Origin: Pseudomonas viridiflava
GTDB taxonomy: Bacteria; Pseudomonadota; Gammaproteobacteria; Pseudomonadales; Pseudomonadaceae
Assembly: GCA_900596015.1 (NCBI GenBank)
Contig: UVIF01000023.1
Location: 496,001 to 560,000, forward strand
Direction of reading: 5' to 3'
Length of the DNA: 64,000 bases
The notes beneath the pieces are model-generated. The model made no database searches, had not been told where the DNA came from, and worked only from the letters and a program-made list of their open reading frames with translations. Position numbers and translations under genes: made by a program. Positions 9,464 through 18,062 of this stretch are shown here, one piece after another; the first letter of the stretch is position 1, and every line of letters begins with the position of its first letter.

Positions 9464-9763
9464 ATGACATGGCAAGTCACGCTGCAACTAGATAGCGCAG
9501 CCTACCCGCTCAGTGTTGTGCAACGCACCGCTTATTCCCTGGCCGACATTGTCTCGATCCAGATCGGTATCGAAGCCACTCAGATAAGCCTCACTGCCCA
9601 CCCCGCTGAGGCAAGGCTAACGTTTTCCCCTGAGCAGGCTCACTCGCTGATCCTCCAGCATCTAAACGACTTCGCCCTACGTGACCATATCCACCGCGAA
9701 ACAGTAGGGTTGCGCGAGGTCCTGGCCCGAGCCGCGCTCGCTGGATGTGGGAATTGCCAATGA
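9464..9763 (+). CDS. hxsD: His-Xaa-Ser system protein HxsD
   Basis: A 99-aa small protein that matches the HxsD type by size, sequence style (VTLQLDSAAYPLSVVQRTAYSLAD...) and place as first gene of the cassette. Its C-terminus ends in GCGNCQ. HxsD is the small conserved partner of the two radical-SAM enzymes HxsB and HxsC in HXS systems, with unknown biochemical role; a function as a peptide-recognition or scaffold protein is only inference. The stop overlaps the HxsB start as ATGA, so translation is coupled. Confidence 0.85.
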   Translation: MTWQVTLQLDSAAYPLSVVQRTAYSLADIVSIQIGIEATQISLTAHPAEARLTFSPEQAHSLILQHLNDFALRDHIHRETVGLREVLARAALAGCGNCQ

Positions 9764-11246
9764 CGTTGATTGCGACAGACGCCAAGCATTACCGCTTGCT
9801 GCCTTTTCGATTCATGCGCATGAACACGGGACATGACCGTGACATCCTGCTTACTTCCGATACCGGTGAGTATATGCACGTGAATGACGCGCAGTTACGA
9901 GCTCTCAGTTACTTCGACGTGCAACCAAGTACGCCTTTTTACAAGGACCTGCTGGCTCGCCATTTCATTTACGAACCGGGCCGCCACGACCCCTTCCCGG
10001 AAATGGCCGCGCAGTATCGCAGCCGCAAGGACTTCCTCTTCCAGGGCCCTGCACTGCACTTATTCGTGGTTACATTGCGCTGCAATCACACCTGCCAGTA
10101 TTGCCAAGTATCGCGCGCGCCTCTGGGAGGATCCGGGCATGACCTATCAGAAGCGGATGCGCAGGCGGCAGTCGATCGACTGTTCGAATCGAACGCTCCC
10201 GCCTTGACTGTGGAGTTTCAGGGTGGCGAACCGCTTCTGGCCTTCGAGCGCGTCCGCAAGATTGTCGAATGGGTCGTTGAACGCAACGTGGTCGAACAGC
10301 GGGATATCCAGTTCGTCATTACCACCACGCTGCACCACCTGACAGAGGAAATACTCGACTTCGCAGAACTAAATCGCATCCAGTTTTCGACCTCGCTGGA
10401 TGGGCCAGCGCTCTTGCACAATGCCAACCGCCCTACCCCATCCCGAGACTCTTACGAACGCACGGTAAAAGGCATCCAATGGGTCCGTCAGCGCCTTGGC
10501 CATGATGCAGTTTCCGCGCTGACCACGCTGACTTCAAGAAGCCTCGAACAACCTGAAGCGATCATCGATGAGTATGTAAGCCAAGGCTTCTCCAGCATCT
10601 CGCTTCGTCCTCTTAGCCCTTATGGGTTTGCCACTAAGAGAGCCCATCGACTTGATTACCCTATTGAGCGATACCTGGCTTTCTACAAGAAGGCACTGGC
10701 CTATTTGCTGGATATCAACCAACAGGGTGTATACCTGTCAGAGAGTTATGCGAGCCTGTTGCTGAAAAATATCCTGACACCCTTCTCCTCCGGCTATGTA
10801 GACCTGCGTTCCCCTGCTGGCGCAGGCACTGCGGCGCTCGTCTACAACTATGACGGTTACGTCTATCCCTCGGACGAAGCCCGAATGTTGCTGGAGATGG
10901 GTGAAGACGGGTTGAGGCTCGGCACCGTGCAGCAACCCTTGTCGGAGTTACTCTCATCGCCTGTTATGAACGCGTTGCTCGCCAGTGGTGTAGCAGAGCG
11001 CTGCCGGGCTGCTCCGACTGCGCACTTGTCCCGTACTGTGGTGCTGACCCCATCGAGCACTATGCCCGCCAAGCTGACCCGATCGGCCACCGAGTGTTCA
11101 GCAGCTTCTGCAAGAAGAACATGGGGCTGTTGAAGCATATTTTCGGCCTGCTTGGCGATAGCGACGACAACGTACAGAGAGTACTGCTGTCTTGGTTGAA
11201 CAGGCGCTCTTACAACGATGTCCGGTTCCCCGGTTACCGGGGCTGA
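9760..11246 (+). pseudogene. hxsB: HxsB radical-SAM maturase, frameshifted near the C-terminus
   Basis: Radical-SAM enzyme of the HXS system. The CxxxCxxC motif is C108-NHT-C112-QY-C115. The ATG at 9760 overlaps the hxsD stop and is preferred to 9745. As read, the frame runs to 11135, but from about 10999 the protein turns into unrelated sequence. One frame over, from 11001, the reading is LPGCSDCALVPYCGADP, a SPASM-like cysteine cluster, continuing to a TGA at 11244-11246 that overlaps the hxsC ATG. A one-base loss near 10999-11001 therefore explains everything: either a true frameshift mutation or a sequencing error. With the shift the auxiliary Fe-S ligands are lost, so the enzyme would be impaired. 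The region is not an obvious slippery site. Confidence 0.85.
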
Positions 11247-12481
11247 TGGTGATGCTGCGCAAAGATACCCACTTCGAAATTCATCACCTGAATGAGCCCA
11301 AACTGTTCAAAGTAATCACTCTGGATGAGTTTATCGCGCAAGGCCTGGCTGTTTGTGCCGGAATGGCTGAGTTCGATGACTTGCTGCTTTGGCTGCCAAA
11401 CGAAGAGCGGCGACGGAGCCCCCATCTGCTCTCATTACCAGTGGGTGGTTTCCTGATCCCGGAGCCAATGATCGGCGACTTCGACAGCGCGCGGCCACAC
11501 CTGCACACCCCCAAAGATGCAGATGTCGTGCAGCCCGGCGATGTCATTGCTATCACACCAGGTAACGCGTTGGTGCGAGTGCTCTATCGACGAGGTTCAG
11601 ACAGCAACCTGCTGTTCATGACCGATCGTTGCAACAGCCTCTGTTTGATGTGCTCGCAGCCGCCCAAAGATATCGATGACCGTTGGCATATCGACGAGAA
11701 CTTACGGCTGATCGACCTGATGGACCCCGGCGAGGAAAATCTGGGAATCAGCGGCGGAGAACCAACGCTTTATCGCGCCGGCCTGCTAGAAATCCTGGCC
11801 AAGTGCAAAGCCGTTCTGCCGCAGAAATCTGTTCACGTGCTCAGCAACGGGCGTCTGTTCCAAGATCCGAGCTGGATTGCAGCGCTTTCTGCCATCGGCC
11901 ACCCTCAACTGAGCTGGGGCATCCCGCTGTACGCCGACAATGCCGAAGACCATGACCATGTGGTGCAAGCTCAAGGCGCGTTCAGCGAAACCTTGCAAGG
12001 TCTTTACAACCTCGCGCGCGCTAACCAGATCATCGAGATACGCGTGGTGCTCAATCGGCTGACCACGCCACGCTTGCCAGAGCTCGCCCACTACGTGTTC
12101 AGGAACCTGCCCTTCGTGCGGCATGTTGCGCTGATGGGGATCGAAAGTACCGGCCTGGCCAGGAAGAACTACGAAGGATTGTGGATTGATCCGCTGGACT
12201 ATCAAGAACCGTTGAGCCAGGCCGTGTATTTCCTGTTCAACCGAGGAGTACCGGTTTCAATCTATAACTTGCCCTTGTGCCTGATCCCGGCCCACCTCTC
12301 GCGATTCGCCCGCCAGAGCATCTCGGATTGGAAGAACCTGTTCATCGATACCTGCCAGCAATGCGCTGCCGTCAAACATTGCTCTGGTTTCTTCAAATCC
12401 CACACCGACCGTTGGCAAAGCCGCGGCGTACAATCACTATCGACCGAGGCCTTCAGCGCCTATGCAAGGAGTGCACAGTGA
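11246..12481 (+). CDS. hxsC: His-Xaa-Ser system radical-SAM maturase HxsC
   Basis: A 411-aa radical-SAM protein. An N-terminal leader domain of about 120 residues precedes the CxxxCxxC motif C129-NSL-C133-LM-C136. GISGGEPTLY is the SAM-binding GGE-type motif. The C-terminus carries CQQCAAVKHCSGFF, an extra cysteine cluster. The ATG at 11246 shares one base with the restored HxsB stop; the open frame to 11192 is upstream read-through. HxsC and HxsB are predicted to modify the His-Xaa-Ser repeat of HxsA. The stop overlaps the GTG of hxsA. Confidence 0.88.
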   Translation: MVMLRKDTHFEIHHLNEPKLFKVITLDEFIAQGLAVCAGMAEFDDLLLWLPNEERRRSPHLLSLPVGGFLIPEPMIGDFDSARPHLHTPKDADVVQPGDVIAITPGNALVRVLYRRGSDSNLLFMTDRCNSLCLMCSQPPKDIDDRWHIDENLRLIDLMDPGEENLGISGGEPTLYRAGLLEILAKCKAVLPQKSVHVLSNGRLFQDPSWIAALSAIGHPQLSWGIPLYADNAEDHDHVVQAQGAFSETLQGLYNLARANQIIEIRVVLNRLTTPRLPELAHYVFRNLPFVRHVALMGIESTGLARKNYEGLWIDPLDYQEPLSQAVYFLFNRGVPVSIYNLPLCLIPAHLSRFARQSISDWKNLFIDTCQQCAAVKHCSGFFKSHTDRWQSRGVQSLSTEAFSAYARSAQ

Positions 12482-13086
12482 AATTGCTCGACCGCTGGAA
12501 AGTACTGATCAGTGGGATCAGCCTACTGCCAATGACAGGTATCACCCTTGCACAGGCGGGCCATCTATCGCTCGCCGATGCGGATTGGCAACCCAACGAC
12601 AAGCTACAGCCCCCGGTGTTTGCCGATACGCTCAATGCGCCAGACGCCGTCAACATCTATGCGGCACATCGCTCGCACAGTTCTCACCGATCCCATAGTT
12701 CGCACAGCTCTCACTACAGCGGCTCGGGTGGCTATAGCGCACCTCGCTATTACAGCCCACCCGCTACCAGCACTCGAAGCTACAGCACGCCGGGTGCTTC
12801 CAGCAGCACCCCAAGCCGCAATAGCGTTTATCAGTCGTCTGACACTACCAATAGTACAACTTCGAGCACTTCAAAAAGCCGCGCGACCAATGAGCAGAAA
12901 AACGACTTGGTCACCCGCGTGCAGACTGCGCTCATGGTGCGCCAGTATTACCAAGGCCCCATTGATGGGGTGATGGGCAAAGCGACACGTGGTGCATTGA
13001 TGGCGTTTCAGATGGACAGTGGGCTGACCATAAACGGCCAAATGGATACACCATCGCTGAATGCGTTGGGTATCAAAATTCCATAA
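12478..13086 (+). CDS. hxsA: His-Xaa-Ser repeat protein HxsA, secreted, with peptidoglycan-binding-like domain
   Basis: A 202-aa predicted substrate of the HXS maturases. The GTG at 12478 overlaps the hxsC stop (GTGA). Residues 1-27 look like a Sec signal peptide ending ...ITLAQA. Residues 64-81 are six back-to-back His-Xaa-Ser tripeptides: HRS HSS HRS HSS HSS HYS. A Ser/Thr/Tyr-rich linker follows. The last about 60 residues (LVTRVQTAL...YYQGPIDGVMGKATRGALMAFQ...) resemble a PG_binding_1 domain, which would anchor the protein at the cell wall. In known HXS systems the repeat is the presumed modification site; the chemistry and function are unknown. Confidence 0.92.
   Translation: MKLLDRWKVLISGISLLPMTGITLAQAGHLSLADADWQPNDKLQPPVFADTLNAPDAVNIYAAHRSHSSHRSHSSHSSHYSGSGGYSAPRYYSPPATSTRSYSTPGASSSTPSRNSVYQSSDTTNSTTSSTSKSRATNEQKNDLVTRVQTALMVRQYYQGPIDGVMGKATRGALMAFQMDSGLTINGQMDTPSLNALGIKIP
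12667..12720 (+). repeat. Coding repeat for six His-Xaa-Ser tripeptides in hxsA
   Basis: Six tandem 9-nt units encode HRS-HSS-HRS-HSS-HSS-HYS (codons 64-81 of hxsA). Codons vary between units, so the amino-acid pattern rather than the DNA repeat is kept. This is the expected target of HxsB and HxsC. Confidence 0.85.
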
Positions 13087-13105
13087 GTCGCTTCAGGTAC
13101 CAAGC

Positions 13106-13260
13106 ATGCTGCAGTATCAGGTTTCCAACCTGGCGCGCGCCGACATTGTCGACATCCTCAGACTCTCCCAGACGCAGTTCGGCGATCAAGCGCCCCTGCG
13201 CTACCAGGCGCTGATCCTCACGGCGCTGCAAGCGCTCGCCGAACGACTGATCAGAATCAC
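13106..13260 (+). pseudogene. Truncated RelE/ParE-family toxin fragment
   Basis: From ATG 13106 the reading MLQYQVSNLARADIVDILR...FGDQAPLRYQALILTALQAL looks like the first half of a ParE toxin (normally about 95-100 aa). After about 50 residues the similarity stops (DAPPAQARHP...), exactly where the convergent MFS gene ends (13257). No antitoxin gene is next to it. I read it as a remnant cut by a recombination junction, and so probably inactive. It lies 19 nt behind hxsA. Confidence 0.6.
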
Positions 13261-14507
13261 AGATGCACCGCCGGCTCAGGCTCGCCACCCCCACAACCAG
13301 AAGAAACCCGCACCCTCACCGCAATCAACAGCGCCGCCAGCAGCATCAGCACGGCAGCTGCCACGAACACACCCCCGCTGCCACCAAGGCTGAACATCGC
13401 TCCCCCAGCAGCGGCGCCGGTGGCAATGGCGGACTGCACCGATGCCACCACCATACCCCCAGCACTTTCCGCCTGGTCAGGCACTGCGTTGGCCACCCAG
13501 TTCGACCATGCCACCGGTACGCCACCAAAGGCCAGGCCCCAGATCGCCAGCAGTACCGCCTGCCCCGGCACCGAGGCCGGCAAAAGCACCAATGCCAGTG
13601 CCGCAACACCAACCAGCGCGGGCATCAATACGAGCGTGGCCAGCGGGTGACGCTCCAGTAGTTTCCCGGCCAGCAGCGTGCCGGCGAAGTTCGCCACACC
13701 GAACCCCAGCAGCATCAGCGACAGCCCTTGCGCGCCGATGCCGGTGGTCCCTTCAAGGAAGGGCCGAACATAGGTGAACATGGCAAAGTGGCCGCTGTGC
13801 ACCAGCACGCAACCGAACATCCCCATGGCAATGCCCGGACGCAGCAGCACCTCGAGCACGGTACGCAGGCGTGCCGGCCGACGTGGCGCAAGCCGCGGCA
13901 AGGTGAACGACTGGAACGCCAGGGTCACGATGCCAACCGCCGCCGCGGCAAAGAACGCGCTGCGCCAGCCATACAAGCCGCCCAGATAGCTGCCCATCGG
14001 CACGGCAACGACCGTACCGATGGCAATGCCGCTGAAAATGATCGACAGCGCCCGGGGCAACAACGCGCTCGGCACCAGACGCATCGCGACCGCCGCCGCC
14101 ATGCTCCAGAACCCGCCAAGGGCGATACCCAGAAGGATGCGCATCAACAGCAGCACGGCGAAGTTGGAGGAAATGGCGACCAGCAGATTGGAGGCGACCA
14201 TCAGCGTGGAAAAACCCAGTAACACCCAACGTCGGTCGATGCTACGGGTCAGGCCTGGCACCAGTAAACCGGCGAACAGCGCCACCACGGCAGTCACGGT
14301 TACCGCCTGGCCAGCCAGCGCTTCGGAAACGCCCAGGTCAGTCGCCATCAGCGTGAGCAGACTGGCGGGCAGGTACTCCGCAGTCAATAAACCGAAGACG
14401 CCCATTGCCAGTGAGAAGACGGCCATCCACGCGGGGGTCGCAGGTGCCTCGTTCGCGCTGTCACCAGCATGAGGGTCGGATGGGGCATTGCATACACAGT
14501 CGGTCAT
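13257..14507 (-). CDS. MFS transporter, NepI-like (purine nucleoside/drug exporter family)
   Basis: A 416-aa inner-membrane DHA1-type transporter with 12 predicted helices. Stretches such as AEYLPASLLTLMATDLGVSEALAGQAVTVTA, in pieces, the RRWVLLGFSTLMVASN loop and ALGGFWSMAAAVAMRLVP closely follow E. coli NepI, an exporter of purine ribonucleosides. The last 15 residues (SSGCGGGEPEPAVHL) have no counterpart in NepI and may come from the junction with the ParE fragment. It is divergent from an AraC regulator at 14610, which is the likely controller. The substrate here is not proven. Confidence 0.85.
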   Translation of the reverse strand: MTDCVCNAPSDPHAGDSANEAPATPAWMAVFSLAMGVFGLLTAEYLPASLLTLMATDLGVSEALAGQAVTVTAVVALFAGLLVPGLTRSIDRRWVLLGFSTLMVASNLLVAISSNFAVLLLMRILLGIALGGFWSMAAAVAMRLVPSALLPRALSIIFSGIAIGTVVAVPMGSYLGGLYGWRSAFFAAAAVGIVTLAFQSFTLPRLAPRRPARLRTVLEVLLRPGIAMGMFGCVLVHSGHFAMFTYVRPFLEGTTGIGAQGLSLMLLGFGVANFAGTLLAGKLLERHPLATLVLMPALVGVAALALVLLPASVPGQAVLLAIWGLAFGGVPVAWSNWVANAVPDQAESAGGMVVASVQSAIATGAAAGGAMFSLGGSGGVFVAAAVLMLLAALLIAVRVRVSSGCGGGEPEPAVHL

Positions 14508-14609
14508 TATTCGGATCTCCCAATTTTCATTGCGAGCCGCAGTCTAGGCGCCGAAGGCTGGATGATCTATGATCCAAAAACCTTCATTTTTGACCAAAGC
14601 ACCTGAACC

Positions 14610-15593
14610 ATGTCGGTAGAACAGTTCGCTCTGTCCTCGGATCTCATCAACGAGCTGTTGCAGGGCATGCGTCTGCGGGGCGTCGACTACCGGCGTATCA
14701 ACGCAGGTCCACGCTTCGGTCTGGGTTTCGCGGCAAAACCGGGGCACGCCTGGTTCCACTTCATGGCCGTCGGGACTGCAGTGCTGCATATGGAGGATGG
14801 CACCACCTATGAGCTGTCTGCCGGTAACGCTGTGTTCATCTCCCATGGCGCGGCCCATGAACTGCTCTCCCACCCCGACGTGCCGGTTCAGGACATTGAC
14901 CGTTTAAATGGAGCCGCCCTCGGGGATACCGTCAGCGCCGTGGATATCGGAACCGATGCCCGCCCCGCGCCCAGTACCCTTCTGTTCAGTGGTTGTATGG
15001 AGTTCGAGCTGGGCAGTATCCATGGCCTCGGCCAGCTGATGCCGGGTCTGATGCTGATCGATGCCGGTGGCCAGCGCTATCCTGGGCTGGTACCTATCCT
15101 GACCACCATGGAACGCGAGGTCAGCGCTGCACGTGTTGGCTTCCCCGGTATTCTTGCGCGGCTGGCCGATGTGGTGGCCGCCATGATCGTTCGCGGCTGG
15201 GTGGAGTGCGCCTGCGGAAACGCTTCTGGCCTCGTCGCCGCCTTGCGCGATCCACGCCTGGCCGGTGCTCTGCTTGCGCTGCATCAACAACCCGGCCGCG
15301 ACTGGACGGTTGCGCAACTGGCAGAGCACTGCCATACCTCACGTTCGGTGTTCGCAGACCGCTTTCAAGTGACGATCGGCATGTCCCCGCTGCGCTATGT
15401 CACCGAACTGCGAATGCGGCTTGCGACCCAGTGGCTGACACTTGAGCGGCTGCCGATCGAAGAAGTGGCGCAGCGTCTGGGCTATACCTCACAGGCCGCC
15501 TTCAGCCGTGCATTCAAGCGCATCACGGGCAAGACACCGGGTTTGAGCCGCAAGGCGAGGCAGCGTGCTGTTCCCCAGAATTCATACCCCTGA
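14610..15593 (+). CDS. AraC-family regulator with cupin_6-type ligand domain
   Basis: A 327-aa regulator. The N-terminal cupin part (FHFMAVGTAVLHMEDGTTYELSAGNAVFISHGAAHEL) belongs to the cupin_6 AraC group. The C-terminal double helix-turn-helix is at about residues 225-320 (TVAQLAEHCHTSRSVFADRF and EEVAQRLGYTSQAAFSRAFKR). It is divergent from the NepI-like exporter with 102 nt between them, an arrangement typical of local control of efflux. It is convergent, one base apart, with the SDR gene. Confidence 0.87.
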   Translation: MSVEQFALSSDLINELLQGMRLRGVDYRRINAGPRFGLGFAAKPGHAWFHFMAVGTAVLHMEDGTTYELSAGNAVFISHGAAHELLSHPDVPVQDIDRLNGAALGDTVSAVDIGTDARPAPSTLLFSGCMEFELGSIHGLGQLMPGLMLIDAGGQRYPGLVPILTTMEREVSAARVGFPGILARLADVVAAMIVRGWVECACGNASGLVAALRDPRLAGALLALHQQPGRDWTVAQLAEHCHTSRSVFADRFQVTIGMSPLRYVTELRMRLATQWLTLERLPIEEVAQRLGYTSQAAFSRAFKRITGKTPGLSRKARQRAVPQNSYP

Positions 15594-15594
15594 C

Positions 15595-16356
15595 TCACTT
15601 GCCGCCCGTGACGTCGAGGAATGTACCGGTAACGAACGATGCCTCCTCGCTGGCCAGCCACAGAATCGCGCGTGCCACTTCCTCCGGCTGACCGCCCCGC
15701 CCCATGGGGATCGAGTCCTTGACACGATCGACCCGTCCCGGCTCACCGCCACTGGCGTGCATTTCGGTGTAGATATGTCCGGGGCGAATGCAGTTGACGC
15801 GTATGCCTTCGCGGGCCACCTCCTTTGCAAAGCCGATGGTGAAGGTCTCCAGAGCACCCTTCGACGCTGCGTAGTCGACGTACTCGTTCGGGCTGCCAAG
15901 GCGGGCCGAGGCCGAAGAGACGTTGATCACCACGCCGCCCGGCCCGTTGTGGCGGGTGGACATGCGCTTCACTGCCTGCTGGGCACAGAGTATTGGCCCG
16001 ATGGCATTGACGGCAAAGATGCGCTGCATCCGCTCGTAACCCAGGTCCTCCAGGCGTGACTGAGGCGCCAGCACGCCGGCGTTATTGACCAGTACGTCGA
16101 GGCGTCCGAATGTGCGATCGATGGCGGCGAACAACTCGGCCACCTCTTGGGGGTCCGCACTGTCGGCCCGCATTGCCAGGGCCTTGCGCCCCAATGCTTC
16201 CACATCCGCCGCCACGGCCAGCGCTGCGGACTCGTTGGCCACATAGCTGATAGCCACGTCATAACCTCTGGCCGCGGCCAGCCGGGCGGTTGCCGCACCG
16301 ACCCCACGACTGCCTCCTGTGATGAGAATCAACGGTGCCTGCGAGACGTTGACCAT
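15595..16356 (-). CDS. SDR-family oxidoreductase
   Basis: A 253-aa short-chain dehydrogenase. It shows the NAD(P) loop TGGSRGVGAAT (13-23), the NNAG motif (VLVNNAGVL), catalytic Ser in NVSSASARLG and the Tyr-x-x-x-Lys pair in YVDYAASKGA. The end DVTGGK is typical of the glucose/3-oxoacyl-reductase-like branch. The Arg-containing region after beta-2 is not clear enough to fix the cofactor. The substrate is unknown. Only one base separates it from the convergent AraC gene. Confidence 0.87.
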   Translation of the reverse strand: MVNVSQAPLILITGGSRGVGAATARLAAARGYDVAISYVANESAALAVAADVEALGRKALAMRADSADPQEVAELFAAIDRTFGRLDVLVNNAGVLAPQSRLEDLGYERMQRIFAVNAIGPILCAQQAVKRMSTRHNGPGGVVINVSSASARLGSPNEYVDYAASKGALETFTIGFAKEVAREGIRVNCIRPGHIYTEMHASGGEPGRVDRVKDSIPMGRGGQPEEVARAILWLASEEASFVTGTFLDVTGGK

Positions 16357-16448
16357 TGAACTTAGCTCCTGAGCCGTTGGCTGTATCAGCCGATAATGAA
16401 AGTACCGCTGGCGATCACGCAGGCGAGCGCCCCCGCGACATCACGCTT

Positions 16449-17726
16449 TCAGGGATGCGTAGGACCATCCTGTAACCGACCAACGTTCTCATCGATGCGA
16501 TGCTGAATCATCCGCAAAGTGTCTCGAGTGATAACGCCTGGATACAAATCCTCGGCAAGGGTTGCAAACCTACTGGCCACACCACAGATACGGTCGATCA
16601 TTCTGCCTGCATCGTCGGGGGATATTTCAGCCTCTTGAGCGAGCCGCAGCATTTGCGCGCGAGAGATCGACAGCGCTTCACCCATCACATCCATCTGGTG
16701 ATAACCGCCTGGTCCTTCGCAGAATGTTACGTCATAGGCTGGCGACAGTTCCCACTGACCCTCTTGCGTCATGATGTAGGCAAAGTTCTTGAGATGATCG
16801 TCCCGGTTGTTGAGCGCGACATTGAAGACCGCACGCTCGAAGGCCGTTGCCATTGCTCGCACGTCGTTGGTACACATCCGGGTGGCCCGCAAGAAATTGA
16901 CATAGTCCAACACTCCCGGCGATCGATAATCGGCCCCGGTGAAAGCCGCAAGGCTCTGCATGGGTATACGCAAGCCCTTACGGCGGTCAAATCGCTTGCT
17001 GGCGAAGGCCGCGAGGCCATTGGGCAAACTGAAGTACTGTGTATCTGGGGTCTGGATGCCACACATGCGCAAGCATTCGGCGTAGATCATTTCGACCGCG
17101 CAGACTTCAGCATGCTCTTCCTTGGCAGGGAACTTGACCAACCAGGCTTCGAAACCCGGTGTGGCCGCTGTAGTAAATCCGCCTGTTGCGGGGTTGCGAT
17201 ACACCAGCGCCTTTGGCCTGGCGCCTTGCGGCGAGCCACCAACCAGCAGCAACGTCTGCAGGAATTCGCCACCGTCTCCTTGAAGCACTTCCTGGACGCC
17301 TGCAGCGAGCTGTTCCAATGGAATGTGAACGTCAGACGCTTGTCCTTCCGGGACCCTCGGTTCGAACGTCATCGCGCCCATGGCGTTATTGCCGATGTAG
17401 GCAAGCCGCTGCAACGGGCCAATACGCGCCGTGCTGAGTCCTCGACGCCTGAACATGCGGTCCATCAGCAACATGCCCCACCCGTCCGGCAACGCGTCAT
17501 AGACGGGACCTGGCAGGTGCAACTGGTGCTCCGGAAAGTCCTGGCGCAACAGAGCGCCCTGTAACGGCAGTGTGTAGGACGACAGCTCCAAACCTCTTTG
17601 TCTGGCTTCGTTGCTGTACTCGAATACGATCAGCGGACGCCCCGTCAGGGCAGTCGTGGACACCAGTGTGCCCCACTTCCAGCGCTCGCCCCAGCCTTCG
17701 TAGAACACATCTACCTGCTCAGGCAT
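16449..17726 (-). CDS. hipA: HipA-family Ser/Thr kinase toxin
   Basis: A 425-aa protein with HipA couple-hipB organisation. Key elements: the glycine-rich segment GGSPQGARPKALVY, the lysine strand in FEAWLVKFP, the SKRFDR segment, the catalytic NNRDDHLKNFAY and the metal-binding SPAYDVTF. HipA kinases phosphorylate cellular targets (glutamyl-tRNA synthetase for E. coli HipA) and cause growth arrest. The ATG at 17726 (MPEQVDVFYEG) overlaps the antitoxin gene by 8 nt; the open frame to 17840 only shadows hipB. Its own target is not known. Confidence 0.9.
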   Translation of the reverse strand: MPEQVDVFYEGWGERWKWGTLVSTTALTGRPLIVFEYSNEARQRGLELSSYTLPLQGALLRQDFPEHQLHLPGPVYDALPDGWGMLLMDRMFRRRGLSTARIGPLQRLAYIGNNAMGAMTFEPRVPEGQASDVHIPLEQLAAGVQEVLQGDGGEFLQTLLLVGGSPQGARPKALVYRNPATGGFTTAATPGFEAWLVKFPAKEEHAEVCAVEMIYAECLRMCGIQTPDTQYFSLPNGLAAFASKRFDRRKGLRIPMQSLAAFTGADYRSPGVLDYVNFLRATRMCTNDVRAMATAFERAVFNVALNNRDDHLKNFAYIMTQEGQWELSPAYDVTFCEGPGGYHQMDVMGEALSISRAQMLRLAQEAEISPDDAGRMIDRICGVASRFATLAEDLYPGVITRDTLRMIQHRIDENVGRLQDGPTHP

Positions 17727-18036
17727 TGCCGGCTTTCCTCGTTGAACGAACACGTTTGGCGCTGTTTTCATAGCGGCGAATGTCTTCGATGCTGTCCAGC
17801 TTGGGCAGGAATAGGCCCTCGAGCTCTCGGGTTCTGCCAAGGGCCATCGCTACCCTTACCACGTTCTCGAAGCCGACATTGCGCCCTGCTTCAAGGTTGG
17901 ACACGGTATTGGCGCCGATACCGGCACGCCCCGCCAACTCGGCTTGGGTCATGTTCAACGCCAAGCGCTCAGTGCGCAATCGATCGCAAAGACGCTTGAC
18001 GATCTCATCGGGTTTGCTGAAGCTCAATTCCAACAT
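17719..18036 (-). CDS. hipB: HipB-like XRE-family antitoxin
   Basis: A 105-aa helix-turn-helix protein. The XRE domain covers about residues 15-72 (RTERLALNMTQAELAGRAGIGANTVSNLEAGR). The basic C-terminal tail (SAKRVRSTRKAGNA) could contact HipA or DNA. It is upstream of and overlaps hipA, the normal antitoxin-first order. Autorepression by HipB or HipBA is expected; an inverted repeat lies just upstream (18041-18062). Confidence 0.88.
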   Translation of the reverse strand: MLELSFSKPDEIVKRLCDRLRTERLALNMTQAELAGRAGIGANTVSNLEAGRNVGFENVVRVAMALGRTRELEGLFLPKLDSIEDIRRYENSAKRVRSTRKAGNA

Positions 18037-18040
18037 GGTT

Positions 18041-18062
18041 TGTACCTAGCCTGTGCTGTACA
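18041..18062. promoter_or_regulatory. Candidate HipB operator
   Basis: TGTAC (18041-18045) and GTACA (18058-18062) form an inverted repeat with a 12-nt spacer, starting 5 nt before the hipB ATG. This is the position expected for antitoxin autoregulation. The half-sites are short, so chance occurrence is possible. Confidence 0.35.

Noticed and set aside
10990..11010. Programmed frameshift in hxsB
   Set aside because: The sequence around GAGCGCTGCC has no slippery heptamer, so mutation or error is simpler.
12660..12725. CRISPR-like or microsatellite repeat
   Set aside because: The periodicity is coding (9-nt tripeptide units) and part of hxsA.
13261..13393. C-terminal part of the ParE-like frame
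   Set aside because: It is antisense to the end of the MFS gene and unlike ParE; only the first about 50 residues are kept as a remnant.
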